Positions 17,297-26,637 of a stretch of 64,000 nt of DNA are shown in pieces. The position numbers and the translations under genes were made by a program. Location: positions 1-64,000 of the forward strand of contig JBMNPE010000001.1 in assembly GCA_050943435.1 (NCBI GenBank), read 5' to 3'. The notes under the pieces were generated by a model that was not told where the DNA came from, did no database searches, and saw only the letters and a program-made list of their open reading frames with translations. This DNA is from RGIG5675 sp050943435. Lineage in GTDB: Bacteria > Bacillota > Clostridia > Oscillospirales > Ruminococcaceae. Within the stretch, counting starts at the first letter, position 1, and each line of letters opens with the position of its first letter.

Positions 17297-19345
17297 TTAG
17301 TTCATTGCGGTTTCTTTTGAGCGGAACATGTCTGCAACTTCTTTTCTTAAGCCTTCGTGTTCCGGCCCGGCGAGGTCCGGATCGTTCTTCAGAATCGATT
17401 CCGCGGCCTTTTGGGAATTGTACAGCGGCTGTTCGTCGCTTACAAGGTCAGCTATGGCGAGCTCAGGCAGGCCGTGCTGCCTCTTCCCAAGGAAGTCGCC
17501 CGGGCCTCTCGTTGCGAGGTCGTATTTCGCCACTTCAAAGCCCGAGGAAGTTTTAGTCAGCATTTTGAGCCTCTCTGCGGCAGGTCCGTCCTTTGCGTCG
17601 GAGACGAGGACGCAGTAGCTCTGGCTGTCTCCGCGGCCGACCCTCCCGCGGAGCTGGTGAAGGTCTGAGAGGCCGAATCTCTCGGCATTCTCTATGAGCA
17701 TCAGGGTGGCCCTCGGGTTGTCGACCCCGACGCCTATGACTGTGGTCGAAACCAGCACGTCCAGCTCTCCGGAAACAAACCTTCCCATCACCTTTTCCTT
17801 GGCTTCGGGCTTCATCCTGCCGTGAATGAGCCCCAGCCTGAGGGAGGAAAGGGGGCCATTCTTCAGTTCCTCAAAATATTCTGTCGCTGAGAGAGTTCCT
17901 TCCAGCGCTTCGCTCTCCTCCACCAGGGGGCACACGATGTAGGACTGGTGGCCTTCGTCCGCCTGCTTTCTTACAAAGCCGAGATACCGGCTCCTCATTG
18001 AGGAGTTCACGAAATAAGTCTTCACGGGCTTCCTGCCCGGGGGCATTTCGTCGATGATCGAGACGTCGAGGTCCCCGTATATCATCAGCGCAAGCGTCCT
18101 CGGGATCGGGGTTGCTGACATGACCAGGACGTGAGGATGCATCCCTTTTTCCCCGAGCCTGGAACGCTGTTCCACGCCGAAGCGGTGCTGCTCGTCCACC
18201 ACCACTACGCCGAGATCGGAAAATTCCACCTCGTCGGAAATCAGGGCATGAGTGCCTACAAGCAGATCAACGGAGCCGTTTCTGAGGTTTTCCAGGAGCA
18301 CATCGCGCTTTTTCCCCTTCACAGAGCCGGTCAGCAGGGCGATGTTGACCCCGAACTGGCCCAAAAGGTTCTGGAAAGTCTCGGCATGCTGCTTTGCAAG
18401 CAGTTCCGTAGGGGCCATCACGGCGCACTGGTACCCGTTGGCCCTTGCGAGGAAAGCAGCTGCTGCTGCCACAACCGTCTTGCCGCTCCCGACGTCACCC
18501 TGTATCAGCCTCGCCATGGGCTCATTTCTGCTCAGGTCTGCGGCGACTTCTGCTATGGAGCGCTTCTGCGCGTTCGTGAGCTCGAAGGGAAGTGCCCCTG
18601 CGAAGCTCTTCCAGTCGGTGTCTCGGAAGGCCGGTGCATTTCTCGAGCGGTTTCCGCGCTTGAGAAGGGACATCCCGAGCTGGAGCACGAGGAGCTCCTC
18701 GAAGATGAGCCTTCTCCTCGCTAGATCTGCAGCAGCGGCGTCTGCCGGGAAGTGTATGTTCCTGATGGACCCCGGCAGATCCTCGAGCATGTATTCGTCG
18801 AGTATGTAGGAAGGGAGAGTCTCCCTTATTTGGCTGCCGTACGTGGACAGAGCCGTCCTGACGGTTTTTGCAATATATGTACTGCTCAGGCCTGCTGTCT
18901 GGGGATACTGCGGGACAAGTCCGCTCTTCTCCCAGTCCTTCACCTTGATGGGGTTGATAATCTGCTTGCGGAGCATGGTCCCTGAGATCCTGCCGTACAG
19001 GACTGCTTCCGACCCGGTCTCCAGCCCCTGAGGTCCGAACCTGTTGTTGAAGAATACTATCTCGATGGCGTCCGAATCGTCGTACGCCTCGAGCCTGAAC
19101 ATCGTGCGTCCGCTTCTCGTCCTGACGGGAGTATAGCGCCTTCCTATCGTGACCTTTACAGTGCAGGAATCCCCTATGGAGGCATCCGACACCGGGACGA
19201 TCCTCGAATAGTCCGCGTATTTCCTCGGATAGAACCTGAGAAGGGCGCCGACCGTTGAGACGCCGAGCTTGTAGAAAAGCTCGGCCCTCTTTTCGCCGAC
19301 GCCCTTAAGGTATCTTATGTCATCGTCAAGAGAAAGATCGTGCAA
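17297..19345 (-). CDS. recG: ATP-dependent DNA helicase RecG
   Basis: A 682-residue superfamily 2 helicase that remodels stalled forks and branched recombination intermediates. An N-terminal OB-fold wedge domain (about residues 60-150) precedes helicase domain 1 with Walker A GDVGSGKT near residue 284 and DEQH (VVVDEQHRFG) near 386. Domain 2 has the ATLMLIENAERFGLSDLHQLRGR region (in parts). The start is a TTG at 19345, five bases past the fakA stop; no in-frame ATG occurs before the conserved region and the ribosome binding site is weak, so translation may be coupled to fakA. Length is normal for RecG. Confidence 0.96.
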   Translation of the reverse strand: MHDLSLDDDIRYLKGVGEKRAELFYKLGVSTVGALLRFYPRKYADYSRIVPVSDASIGDSCTVKVTIGRRYTPVRTRSGRTMFRLEAYDDSDAIEIVFFNNRFGPQGLETGSEAVLYGRISGTMLRKQIINPIKVKDWEKSGLVPQYPQTAGLSSTYIAKTVRTALSTYGSQIRETLPSYILDEYMLEDLPGSIRNIHFPADAAAADLARRRLIFEELLVLQLGMSLLKRGNRSRNAPAFRDTDWKSFAGALPFELTNAQKRSIAEVAADLSRNEPMARLIQGDVGSGKTVVAAAAAFLARANGYQCAVMAPTELLAKQHAETFQNLLGQFGVNIALLTGSVKGKKRDVLLENLRNGSVDLLVGTHALISDEVEFSDLGVVVVDEQHRFGVEQRSRLGEKGMHPHVLVMSATPIPRTLALMIYGDLDVSIIDEMPPGRKPVKTYFVNSSMRSRYLGFVRKQADEGHQSYIVCPLVEESEALEGTLSATEYFEELKNGPLSSLRLGLIHGRMKPEAKEKVMGRFVSGELDVLVSTTVIGVGVDNPRATLMLIENAERFGLSDLHQLRGRVGRGDSQSYCVLVSDAKDGPAAERLKMLTKTSSGFEVAKYDLATRGPGDFLGKRQHGLPELAIADLVSDEQPLYNSQKAAESILKNDPDLAGPEHEGLRKEVADMFRSKETAMN

Positions 19346-19350
19346 ACCGT

Positions 19351-21006
19351 TTACTCAGCTGAAAGATAGTAGTAGTAGATCGGCTGACCTCCTTCTGCCA
19401 CGGAAATCTCTATGGTCGGAGGCAGGGAATCCCTCAGTTCGCCCGCCACGGCGTTGGCTTCGGATTCCTTGACCTGATCGCCGTATATGAGGGTCAGGAA
19501 GCTCGTGTCCTTAGTGCACATCTTCTTGGCAAGCCTCACTACAGCCCTGTCAACCTCTTTTGCGGAAAAGGACACTTTTCCGTTGATCAGGCAGAGAATT
19601 GAGCCCCTTCTTATGAGTTTCCCGGCAAATTCGGAATCGCGCACCGCGTATGTCACCTGCCCGGTGACAACATTGCCCGCGGCTTCCATCATGGCATCCC
19701 TGTTGTCCTCGAGGCTCTGGGATGGGTCAAAAGCAAGCATGGCAGAAAGCCCCTGGGGGACAGACTTTGTCGGAACAGTCACGGCCTTCCTGTCTGCGAG
19801 CCCGCAGGCGGCATCCGCCGCCATCACTATGTTTTTGTTGTTAGCAAGGACAAGCACCCTGGAAGTCGGCACCGACTCAATTGCAGAGAGGATGTCCTCC
19901 GTGGAGGGGTTCATCGTCTGCCCGCCGCTCACGATCCCGGAAGCACCGAGATCGGTGAACATCTGGTCAATGCCCTTTCCGTCGCTCACTGCGACGATCA
20001 TTATTTCGCCGTCCGGGTCAGGGTCGGCATACGCGGGATTGGACTTTGCATTACCCGCTTCAGGGGGATCGGCGCTGTCGGCACTCCCAGAGCTTCCGGA
20101 ATACAGCTCCTCATACAGGTTGCGTATTTTCAGGTTGTCTATGCGGCCCTGCTGGAGAGCCTTTGTAATGACGGTGTCGGGACTCTGGGAATCCACATGG
20201 ACATGTATGGTGCCGGAGTCCTCGGAGAACGATGTGTTTTCCCCGATGGCCTCTATAGAGGCCTTGAGTGCTTCTACCGATGTATCCCTTCCGCTGAGGA
20301 CGTCGAAATCTATGACATAGCTGTCCTTGAGGCTCTGGTCGGGCTTTTCCTCCGCTTCGCCCTTGGCGGATTCGGCTTCGCCTTCCTTTGCCACGATGCT
20401 GCCGCCGCGGAACACCTGCTGCATTCCCTTGAAGATGTAGAGGAGCCCCTGGCCGCCTGCATCTACTACGCCGGCCTTCTTGAGGGTGTCAAGCTGTTCC
20501 GGTGTCTCCTTCAGGGCCTTCTCTGCGGCTTCGACTGCGATGTCGAAAAGCTCGGCGGGATCCCTGTCAGTCCCCGCTGCAGCTGCTTCCTCGGAAGCCC
20601 TGCGGGCTACGGTCAGGATGGTTCCCTCTGTCGGCTTCATGACGGCTTTGTAGGCGTATCCCACACCCTTCTGCAGAGCCAGCAGGATGGAATCCGAGTC
20701 CGCCTCGGTGTGCCCCTGCATGGCCCTGGAAAATCCCCTGAATATAAGGGAGAGAATGACCCCTGAGTTACCCCTTGCGCCTTTCAGGCATCCGGTGGAA
20801 ACGACCTTTGACACTGTCTCCACGGTCGCGTCATCCCCGAGCTTCTTGAGCCCGTCGACGGCGTTGGAGATGGTCATCGTCATGTTTGTCCCGGTGTCCC
20901 CGTCAGGTACGGGGAACACATTGAGGGAGTCGACTTCCTCCCTGTGGTTTTCCAGATTGTTGGCGCCTGAAATAAAGGCGTCTCTCAGTGTAGGACCGTT
21001 AATCAT
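19351..21006 (-). CDS. DAK2 domain protein, fatty acid kinase subunit FakA-like (YloV)
   Basis: A 551-residue protein. The N-terminal DhaL/DAK2 domain (about residues 1-200) holds the Mg-binding FPVPDGDTGTNM motif near 31-42 and the GARGNSGVILSL segment near 75. A middle domain and a C-terminal Fak domain follow. In Firmicutes this protein phosphorylates fatty acids bound to a FakB/DegV partner, feeding exogenous fatty acids to membrane lipids. No DegV gene is in the window. It sits between the Asp23-family gene (four-base gap) and recG, the classic Firmicutes order. Confidence 0.93.
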   Translation of the reverse strand: MINGPTLRDAFISGANNLENHREEVDSLNVFPVPDGDTGTNMTMTISNAVDGLKKLGDDATVETVSKVVSTGCLKGARGNSGVILSLIFRGFSRAMQGHTEADSDSILLALQKGVGYAYKAVMKPTEGTILTVARRASEEAAAAGTDRDPAELFDIAVEAAEKALKETPEQLDTLKKAGVVDAGGQGLLYIFKGMQQVFRGGSIVAKEGEAESAKGEAEEKPDQSLKDSYVIDFDVLSGRDTSVEALKASIEAIGENTSFSEDSGTIHVHVDSQSPDTVITKALQQGRIDNLKIRNLYEELYSGSSGSADSADPPEAGNAKSNPAYADPDPDGEIMIVAVSDGKGIDQMFTDLGASGIVSGGQTMNPSTEDILSAIESVPTSRVLVLANNKNIVMAADAACGLADRKAVTVPTKSVPQGLSAMLAFDPSQSLEDNRDAMMEAAGNVVTGQVTYAVRDSEFAGKLIRRGSILCLINGKVSFSAKEVDRAVVRLAKKMCTKDTSFLTLIYGDQVKESEANAVAGELRDSLPPTIEISVAEGGQPIYYYYLSAE

Positions 21007-21010
21007 AACC

Positions 21011-21382
21011 TCAAGCGTTTTCCTGTTCCGGTTCGGAAGTTATCTCGTCGACGTACACCCTTATCTGGGCGACGGGGATGCCGGTAACTTCCTCGACGAC
21101 GTATTTTACGTTGTGGGTGATTGCCCTCACGGTCTCTCCGATGTTGAGGCCGTAGGATATCTTGATGTGCAGTTCTATGTTGAGCTTGCCGTTGGAGACA
21201 GTCACCTGCACGCCCTTGTCAATGTATTCCTTGTGTGAAAGCAGAGACCTGATGGACTGCCATGTGTTCCCGTCCGCCATGCCGCTGACGCCGAAGCACT
21301 TCGTGGCTGTCTGTCCGACGAGGTCCGAAAAGAAACCAGGAGTCAGATATACGTGTCCGGCTTCATTTTTTATCTCGACCAT
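21011..21382 (-). CDS. Asp23/Gls24 family envelope stress protein (YloU-like)
   Basis: A 123-residue Asp23/Gls24 protein, a family of small cytosolic or membrane-linked proteins tied to cell-envelope homeostasis. The family core is visible: GHVYLTPGFFSDL, then IELHIKISYGLNI and the C-terminal VNV-like VTGIPVAQIRVYVD segment. The start is moved to ATG 21382 because AAGGAGG lies seven bases upstream; the longer frame to 21427 has none. First gene of the yloU-fakA-recG-dacF unit, directly behind a good promoter. Confidence 0.9.
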   Translation of the reverse strand: MVEIKNEAGHVYLTPGFFSDLVGQTATKCFGVSGMADGNTWQSIRSLLSHKEYIDKGVQVTVSNGKLNIELHIKISYGLNIGETVRAITHNVKYVVEEVTGIPVAQIRVYVDEITSEPEQENA

Positions 21383-21445
21383 GAGAATGCCTCCTTGAGT
21401 GTGCACGGAAAGGCGTCTTGGCGGCACGCCTGACCGCGATACTTT

Positions 21446-21474
21446 ATTATAAGGAAAACAGGGGGCCTGTTCAA
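21446..21474 (-). promoter_or_regulatory. promoter of the yloU-fakA-recG-dacF operon, with spacer palindrome
   Basis: On the minus strand TTGAAC (21474-21469) and TATAAT (21451-21446) are separated by 17 bases. The spacer region contains an inverted repeat AACAGG-N3-CCTGTT (21457-21471), a possible operator. Confidence 0.75.
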
Positions 21475-21485
21475 GGCGCGGGCCC

Positions 21486-22265
21486 TCAGTCAGAGCATTC
21501 GCTTATTCTGCGGGCCTCCCTGCACAGCCCCGTCGATTCGTCTATGTCGAACAGGACGGCATCCAGGCGGCATGGTCCGTCTGCGACCATGAATTTGGTC
21601 GGGACCATGTACTTCATTTTCCTTATTGCAAGCTCTGTTTCAACGCCGAGCACCGAATCATAGGGGCCGGTCATTCCCACGTCCGCTATGAATCCCGTCC
21701 CCTTCGGTAGAACCCCGGCATAAGCCGTGGCCACGTGGGTGTGCGTTCCGAACAGGGCGGAAATCCTCCCGTCGTAGTATCTCGCAAAGGCCTCCTTCTC
21801 GCTCGTGGCCTCAGCGTGGAAGTCTATGACAGTGGACTTTACGTCCTCTCCGTCCTCCAGGAGGTGCTGCATGACGTAGAACGGATTCCTGGTGCTGAAC
21901 CCCATGAACGACATCCCTATGAGGTTAATGACCCTCAGCGACATAGACCCCTTCCTCAGTATGCAGGAGCTGTGGCCTGGCACGCCCTTCATGAAATTGG
22001 CCGGCCTCAGGAGGAAGGGCTCCTCGTCATAGAGCTTTTCCCATCCCCTCTGGCGGAATGAGTGGTTCCCGGTTGTCACGCAGTCAGCGTACTGCAGCAG
22101 GGATGTGAGTCCGGATTTTATGATCCCGGTGCCGGTGGGGGCCGAATTTTCGCCGTTTACTATCGTAAAATCAACTGAATTGGCCTTTTTTATGGCCGGG
22201 ACCCTTGCGGAGAAGAACTTTATCCCCGGCTCGCCTACTACGTCGCCTATGCAAAGAACGTTCAT
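21486..22265 (-). CDS. YmdB-type metallophosphoesterase
   Basis: A 259-residue calcineurin-like phosphoesterase of the YmdB group (2',3'-cyclic-nucleotide phosphodiesterase family). Metal-binding features are the N-terminal CIGDVVGEPG, NGENSAPTG near residue 40, TTGNHSF near 65 and the C-terminal GTHTHVATA motif near 170. In Bacillus, YmdB affects biofilm and motility gene choice and is encoded next to rny, as here. Length is standard. It lies downstream of rny but an intrinsic terminator separates them. Confidence 0.93.
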   Translation of the reverse strand: MNVLCIGDVVGEPGIKFFSARVPAIKKANSVDFTIVNGENSAPTGTGIIKSGLTSLLQYADCVTTGNHSFRQRGWEKLYDEEPFLLRPANFMKGVPGHSSCILRKGSMSLRVINLIGMSFMGFSTRNPFYVMQHLLEDGEDVKSTVIDFHAEATSEKEAFARYYDGRISALFGTHTHVATAYAGVLPKGTGFIADVGMTGPYDSVLGVETELAIRKMKYMVPTKFMVADGPCRLDAVLFDIDESTGLCREARRISECSD

Positions 22266-22287
22266 TGACTGGCTCTCCTAAAGAAAA

Positions 22288-22311
22288 CGCCCTGCCTGAA
22301 CGGGCAGGGCG
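22288..22311 (-). terminator. rny terminator/attenuator before ymdB
   Basis: On the minus strand CGCCCTGCC (22311-22303) pairs with GGCAGGGCG (22296-22288) across six bases, followed by TTTTCTTT. Confidence 0.85.
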
Positions 22312-22324
22312 GGTTTCGGGCGGT

Positions 22325-23878
22325 TTACTTTGCGTATTCTATCGCTCTGCTTTCCCTTATCACATTTACCTTTATCTGGCCGGGATAAGAGAGCTCTGAT
22401 TCTATCCTGTTTGCGATGTCCCTCGCAAGAACCTGAATGTCGTCGTCGGAGAGGTCGTCCGGCTTTACCATGATCCTAATCTCCCTGCCGGCCTGTATCG
22501 CATAGGAACTCTCCACTCCCTCGAAGGAGTTTGCGATCTCCTCAAGCTTCTCGAGGCGCTTTAAGTAGTTCTGGACATTCTCCCTGCGAGCTCCGGGCCT
22601 CGAGGCGGATATGGCGTCGGCTGCCATCACAATGTATGCTATTGCGCTCTTCGCCTCGACGTCGCCGTGGTGGGCTTCTATGGCATTTATGATCTTCGAG
22701 GATTCCTTGTAGCGCTTGGCCACGTCGGCACCGAGCTGGACATGGCTGCCTTCCATCTCGTGGTCGAGGGCCTTGCCTATGTCGTGGAGTAGTCCTGCCC
22801 TTCTCGCTTCGGTCTCGTTTACACCGAGCTCGGCCGCAATTGCCCCGCTCAGGAGCGAAACCTCTATTGAGTGGTCGAGCACGTTCTGCCCGTAGCTCGT
22901 GCGGTAGTGCAGCTTTCCAAGCAGCTTCACTATGTCCGGATGCAGGTTGCTGACGCCTGTCTCGAGCTCTGCGCGCTCTCCCTCCTTCTTGATGACCTTG
23001 TCTACTTCCTTCTTTGCCTTCTCGACGGTATCCTCGATGCGCGCGGGATGGATCCTTCCGTCGTATACCAGCTTTTCAAGCGCTATCCTTGCGACTTCGC
23101 GCCTCACAGGGTCGAAGCAGCTTACGGTGATTGCCTCCGGGGTGTCGTCGATAATGAGATCGACGCCGGTTGCGGTCTCGAGGGCCCTTATGTTGCGTCC
23201 CTCTCTTCCGATTATGCGTCCCTTCATCTCGTCATTCGGGATGGAAACGACGGATATCGTTGCCTCGCTCGTGTGCTCAGAAGCGCATCTCGCGATGGCA
23301 GTGCTGATTATTTCCTTGGCAAGGGACTCCTGGTCGTCCTTAAGCTGCTGCTCGTATGACTTTATCTTGAGTGCCTTTTCGTGGTTTAGCTGTGTGTCGA
23401 GGTTTGTGAGGAGAATGTCCTTTGCCTCGTCGCGGGTGAATCCGGAGATCTCCTCCAGCTTGTCCATCTCGCTTGCCTTCAGGGCTTCGACCTCGGCTTC
23501 CTTGCTCTCGATGTCCCTGAGCCTTGCAGCCTGTTTTTCCTCTTCCTGGTCAAACAGCTCCTGTTTGTGCTCGAGTGCGGATTCCTTCTGCAGAACCCTG
23601 CGCTCCTGCCTGCTCACTTCGCTGCGCCTTTCGCGAAGCTCCTGCTCGGACTCATTCCTCATGCGGAATATCTCGTCCTTGGCTTCGACTACGATTTCCT
23701 TGCGCTTTGTGTCGGCAGCCTTCACCGCATCGTTGATTATTCTCTTAGCTTCCTCTTCTGCAGAACCAATTTCGGCCTCAGCCACTCTTTTCCTGTGGGA
23801 GATGCCGGCAAAATAAAAGATTACCCCGGAGATAATCGCTGCGATGACGGCCGTAACAATCGCTACCCAAAGCTCCAT
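22325..23878 (-). CDS. rny: ribonuclease Y
   Basis: A 517-residue membrane-anchored endoribonuclease that starts mRNA decay in Firmicutes. An N-terminal transmembrane helix (about residues 4-24) is followed by a long coiled coil (about 30-200), a KH RNA-binding domain with [15 protein letters not shown] near 225, and an HD hydrolase domain with [12 protein letters not shown] near 358. Length and order are canonical for RNase Y. A plausible promoter (TTGTTT, 17 bases, TGTAAT on the minus strand) lies in the AT-rich gap upstream. Confidence 0.97.
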   Translation of the reverse strand: MELWVAIVTAVIAAIISGVIFYFAGISHRKRVAEAEIGSAEEEAKRIINDAVKAADTKRKEIVVEAKDEIFRMRNESEQELRERRSEVSRQERRVLQKESALEHKQELFDQEEEKQAARLRDIESKEAEVEALKASEMDKLEEISGFTRDEAKDILLTNLDTQLNHEKALKIKSYEQQLKDDQESLAKEIISTAIARCASEHTSEATISVVSIPNDEMKGRIIGREGRNIRALETATGVDLIIDDTPEAITVSCFDPVRREVARIALEKLVYDGRIHPARIEDTVEKAKKEVDKVIKKEGERAELETGVSNLHPDIVKLLGKLHYRTSYGQNVLDHSIEVSLLSGAIAAELGVNETEARRAGLLHDIGKALDHEMEGSHVQLGADVAKRYKESSKIINAIEAHHGDVEAKSAIAYIVMAADAISASRPGARRENVQNYLKRLEKLEEIANSFEGVESSYAIQAGREIRIMVKPDDLSDDDIQVLARDIANRIESELSYPGQIKVNVIRESRAIEYAK

Positions 23879-24035
23879 TGCTCCAGCTGTCCTTTCATGT
23901 ATTAAATTTGAAAATATAGTCGAATATTTTGTTAATGAATGTATATTAAATCCGCTAAAATATTACAACTATAATTATCAAAATAAACAAGAGTTATTCT
24001 ATAGTTATTGTTAAACAGTGTCAAGGAATGCAGGG

Positions 24036-24044
24036 TGCTATACT
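24036..24044 (+). promoter_or_regulatory. extended -10 promoter of the GNAT gene
   Basis: TGCTATACT with no clear -35 hexamer, 42 bases before the start codon. Confidence 0.45.
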
Positions 24045-24085
24045 GGACGCGTGCGTGCCGCCAGGCCGCACGGAGGAGATAATAC

Positions 24086-24844
24086 ATGGACATGAAGTTT
24101 GATCCGTCTGAATATGCAGCTGATCCGGCCCTGGCGCCGCTCGGGAAGTCACTCGAATATCTCATGGAGGATTTTGTGGGAAATGTGTCAATCCTCGAGG
24201 AAGTCAGGCTCGGAAGGGCAGAAGTGCTCGAGGAAGACAGCGGATGCGCGATGGTTTTCCACAAATGCGTAAAAGCGTGCATGATTTCGGCGAGGGACCC
24301 GGAAAGGGCCGCGGAATGTGTGGAAAAAGCTGGCACGGACTTTATCACTGTCAACAGCCATGAGGCAGAGAGGCTCGCGGAGGCAGAAGGATACATTGCA
24401 GATGACCCGTGCGTGCAGGCCGCATACCTCAGGCCTTCTGTCAGCCTCGCGGAAGGACCCTGGGATATAAGGAGGCTCACCTATGAAGAGCATTTCCCGG
24501 TCCTCGAGAGGACCTATGACGGCCTTCCGCCGGAACTCACGGCCGAGAGGCTAAGAAAAGGGATGGTTTACGGGCTGTTCGAGGGCGGAAGCCTGAAGGG
24601 GTATATAGGCTCTCACGAGGAAGGGTCCATCGGAATGCTCTATGTCTTCCCGGAGGAGAGGCACAAGGGCTATGCAAGGGTGCTCGAGGAATTCATGATA
24701 TCGAAAAAGCTGTCGGAAGGTGTGATCCCGTTCGCCCAGATTCTCGAGGACAACGTTTCGTCTCTCTCGCTTCAGAAAAATATAGGGATGGAACTCTCCA
24801 GGGGAAGGGTTATCTGGATGGAGAGAAGCGGTTCCCGGAGCTGA
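24086..24844 (+). CDS. GNAT family N-acetyltransferase with unknown N-terminal domain
   Basis: A 252-residue protein. The C-terminal half (about residues 130-245) is a GNAT fold of the FR47 type, with the acetyl-CoA segment IGMLYVFPEERHKGYARVL near 185-203 (V/I-x-P-x-x-R-x-x-G-x-A/G pattern) and a closing NVSSLSLQKNIGM segment. The N-terminal 120 residues are not recognisable but often occur in this subgroup as a degenerate second GNAT fold. Substrate unknown. GGAGGAG lies nine bases before the ATG, and an extended -10 element TGCTATACT is at 24036-24044. It appears monocistronic. Confidence 0.8.
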   Translation: MDMKFDPSEYAADPALAPLGKSLEYLMEDFVGNVSILEEVRLGRAEVLEEDSGCAMVFHKCVKACMISARDPERAAECVEKAGTDFITVNSHEAERLAEAEGYIADDPCVQAAYLRPSVSLAEGPWDIRRLTYEEHFPVLERTYDGLPPELTAERLRKGMVYGLFEGGSLKGYIGSHEEGSIGMLYVFPEERHKGYARVLEEFMISKKLSEGVIPFAQILEDNVSSLSLQKNIGMELSRGRVIWMERSGSRS

Positions 24845-24862
24845 ATCCCTGAATGATATGAC

Positions 24863-24889
24863 AAAGGGGCCCCTGCAGGGGCCCCTTTT
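24863..24889. terminator. bidirectional terminator between the GNAT gene and mscL
   Basis: AAAGGGGCCCC (24863-24873), TGCA, GGGGCCCCTTTT: a near-perfect palindrome with T-runs on both strands. Confidence 0.92.
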
Positions 24890-24907
24890 GACGTGCACCT
24901 TAATTAA

Positions 24908-25333
24908 TCAGCCGGCTTTCTTGTCCTTCATGAGGTCGCGGATCTCTTCGAGGAGCTTTACGTCGTCCGGCTTTTCCGGAGCGGCAGGCTCCTCCTCTTT
25001 CTTGGAGCGCTCGTGCACCTTGTTGATGCCCTTTACGATCAGGAACAGCACGAGAGCTATTGCGAGAAAGTTGATAATATTCTGAATGAGATTCCCGTAT
25101 GTGAGCACGGGAGCGCTGTCGCCGCTGCCGAGCGTGACGGAGAGGCTTGTGAAGTCGACGCCTCCTATGACCACCCCGAGAAGGGGCATGATGATGTCAT
25201 CCACGAGCGAGTTGACTATCGACGTGAACGCACTGCCCATTACAAGGCCTACGGCCATGTCCAGAACATTGCCCCTGGATATGAACTTCTTGAATTCTCC
25301 GAAGAATCCCGATTTTTTCTCTTTTCCAGCCAT
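24908..25333 (-). CDS. mscL: large-conductance mechanosensitive channel MscL
   Basis: A 141-residue channel that opens under membrane tension to release solutes on osmotic downshock. The N-terminal FKKFISRGNVLDMAVG segment and pore-lining helix 1 (about residues 18-45) are followed by the extracellular loop, helix 2 (about 75-98, NIINFLAIALVLFLIVKG) and a charged C-terminal bundle ending EEIRDLMKD. Length is typical. Monocistronic, convergent with the GNAT gene. Confidence 0.96.
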   Translation of the reverse strand: MAGKEKKSGFFGEFKKFISRGNVLDMAVGLVMGSAFTSIVNSLVDDIIMPLLGVVIGGVDFTSLSVTLGSGDSAPVLTYGNLIQNIINFLAIALVLFLIVKGINKVHERSKKEEEPAAPEKPDDVKLLEEIRDLMKDKKAG

Positions 25334-25433
25334 ACGCTGTCCCCCTGTGAATGAATTTAGATTTCCATCGATACAATTCTACTTCCAAACCCCGCAAAAT
25401 CAACATTTGCACTCCATCAGGGAAGCCCTGGTA

Positions 25434-25442
25434 TGGTAAAAT
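25434..25442 (+). promoter_or_regulatory. extended -10 promoter before the DUF6472 gene
   Basis: TGGTAAAAT, no evident -35. It lies 24 bases before the ATG, with GGGAGGGG between. Confidence 0.4.
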
Positions 25443-25465
25443 CAAGGTGAAGGGAGGGGATCCTG

Positions 25466-25630
25466 ATGACTTTATGTGAGGAATGCGCGTATTACGTGGA
25501 AGACGAACAGGGCTCCTACTGCTCTGTGAACCTCGACGAAGACGAGGCGGTGAAATTTCTTTCAAGAGGTCAGGAATGCCCTTATTACAGGAACGGCGAT
25601 GAATACTCCGTGGTGAGGAAGCAGAACTGA
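25466..25630 (+). CDS. DUF6472 family cysteine-rich miniprotein
   Basis: A 54-residue protein. Cys4 and Cys7 form a CxxC pair (MTLCEECAYY), a third Cys lies at about residue 19 and a fourth in ECPYY near residue 39, with an acidic NLDEDE stretch between and a C-terminal DEYSVVRKQ. This spacing matches the DUF6472 family, small Clostridia proteins of unknown function; the four cysteines suggest a zinc site (inference). GGGAGGGG precedes the ATG. The nucleoside hydrolase gene begins 33 bases after its stop, so they may be cotranscribed. Confidence 0.75.
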   Translation: MTLCEECAYYVEDEQGSYCSVNLDEDEAVKFLSRGQECPYYRNGDEYSVVRKQN

Positions 25631-25663
25631 GCCGGTCCCAGCTCATGTACGGAAGGAGAAGAA

Positions 25664-26623
25664 ATGCCTGACAGAAGAAGAGTGATGATCGATACCGACA
25701 CTGGCTCAGACGACGCAGTCGCCCTTGTCATGGCCCTCAGGGACCCGACCCTGGAGGTGGTGGCTATAAGCACCATCGCCGGCAATGTGGATCTCGACAA
25801 GGCTACGATTAATGCACTCACAACATGCGATTATGCAGGGACATACCTTCCCCCGGTGTACAGTGGTGCAGGAAAGCCTATGGCTGCGGAACTTGTGGAC
25901 GCGGGCGGTGTACACGGGAAAGACGGTATGGGCGACCTTGGGACCCTCAGATGGAGCACGAGGAAGCCGGAAGCAGAGACCGGACCTGCCGCGATAGCGG
26001 AATGGTGCTCCCGCGGGGTTGAGCTCATCTGCCTGGGACCGCTCACCAATGTCGCTGTCGCGATGACCAAGGACCCCGACAAGATGAAAAACTGCCCTCA
26101 CATAACGATAATGGGAGGACAGGTGAGAAACGGAAATGTGGGCCAGGTTGCGGAATTCAACATCTGGCAGGACCCTGAGGCCGCCGACATCGTCTTCGGA
26201 TTCGGAGTGCCGATGACGGTTCTCCCCATTGAGGCATGCTTCGGGGACGCCAGGGTCATGGAGGACGAGGTCGAGGAGTGGCGCAGGACCGGAACCGAAT
26301 GGGGAAGATTCTGCGCAGACATCAACGGCGTCCTTATGAGCGTCGTGTCAAAGGGCCAGAAGGAGAAGTACATCACAATGCCTGATCCGACCGCAGTGGC
26401 GGTTGTCGCACGCCCGGACCTTGTAAAGAAGAGCTTCGGCAGCTATACGAGGGTCGAGACGCGCGGAACCATCACAAGGGGAGCCCTCGTGAACGACAGG
26501 AGGAATGAGCACAGCTTTGAAGCCCTGTCCAAGGAGACGGTTCTCCATCCGTACAACTGCACCATAGTCGAGGAAATCGACGGGAGAGGATTCAAGGACT
26601 ACATCCTCTCGATGCTTTCGTGA
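25664..26623 (+). CDS. nucleoside hydrolase, IunH family (first of tandem pair)
   Basis: A 319-residue inosine/uridine-preferring nucleoside hydrolase that splits ribonucleosides into base and ribose. The Ca-binding N-terminus reads IDTDTGSDDAVA near residues 8-19, a variant of the usual DxDPGxDD. GPLTNVAVA near 124, the VAEFNIWQDPEAA ligand segment near 160 and a C-terminal HPYNC segment complete the family pattern. The stop is followed within 14 bases by a paralogue. Ser in place of the usual His at the motif (GSDD versus GHDD) occurs in a subgroup whose substrate range is not known to me. Confidence 0.92.
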   Translation: MPDRRRVMIDTDTGSDDAVALVMALRDPTLEVVAISTIAGNVDLDKATINALTTCDYAGTYLPPVYSGAGKPMAAELVDAGGVHGKDGMGDLGTLRWSTRKPEAETGPAAIAEWCSRGVELICLGPLTNVAVAMTKDPDKMKNCPHITIMGGQVRNGNVGQVAEFNIWQDPEAADIVFGFGVPMTVLPIEACFGDARVMEDEVEEWRRTGTEWGRFCADINGVLMSVVSKGQKEKYITMPDPTAVAVVARPDLVKKSFGSYTRVETRGTITRGALVNDRRNEHSFEALSKETVLHPYNCTIVEEIDGRGFKDYILSMLS

Positions 26624-26637
26624 GGGAGGATGCAGAT

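Noticed and set aside
23967..24006. AACTATA/TATAGTT inverted repeat upstream of rny
   Set aside because: The arms are short, AT-rich and separated by 26 bases, expected by chance in this AT-rich gap.
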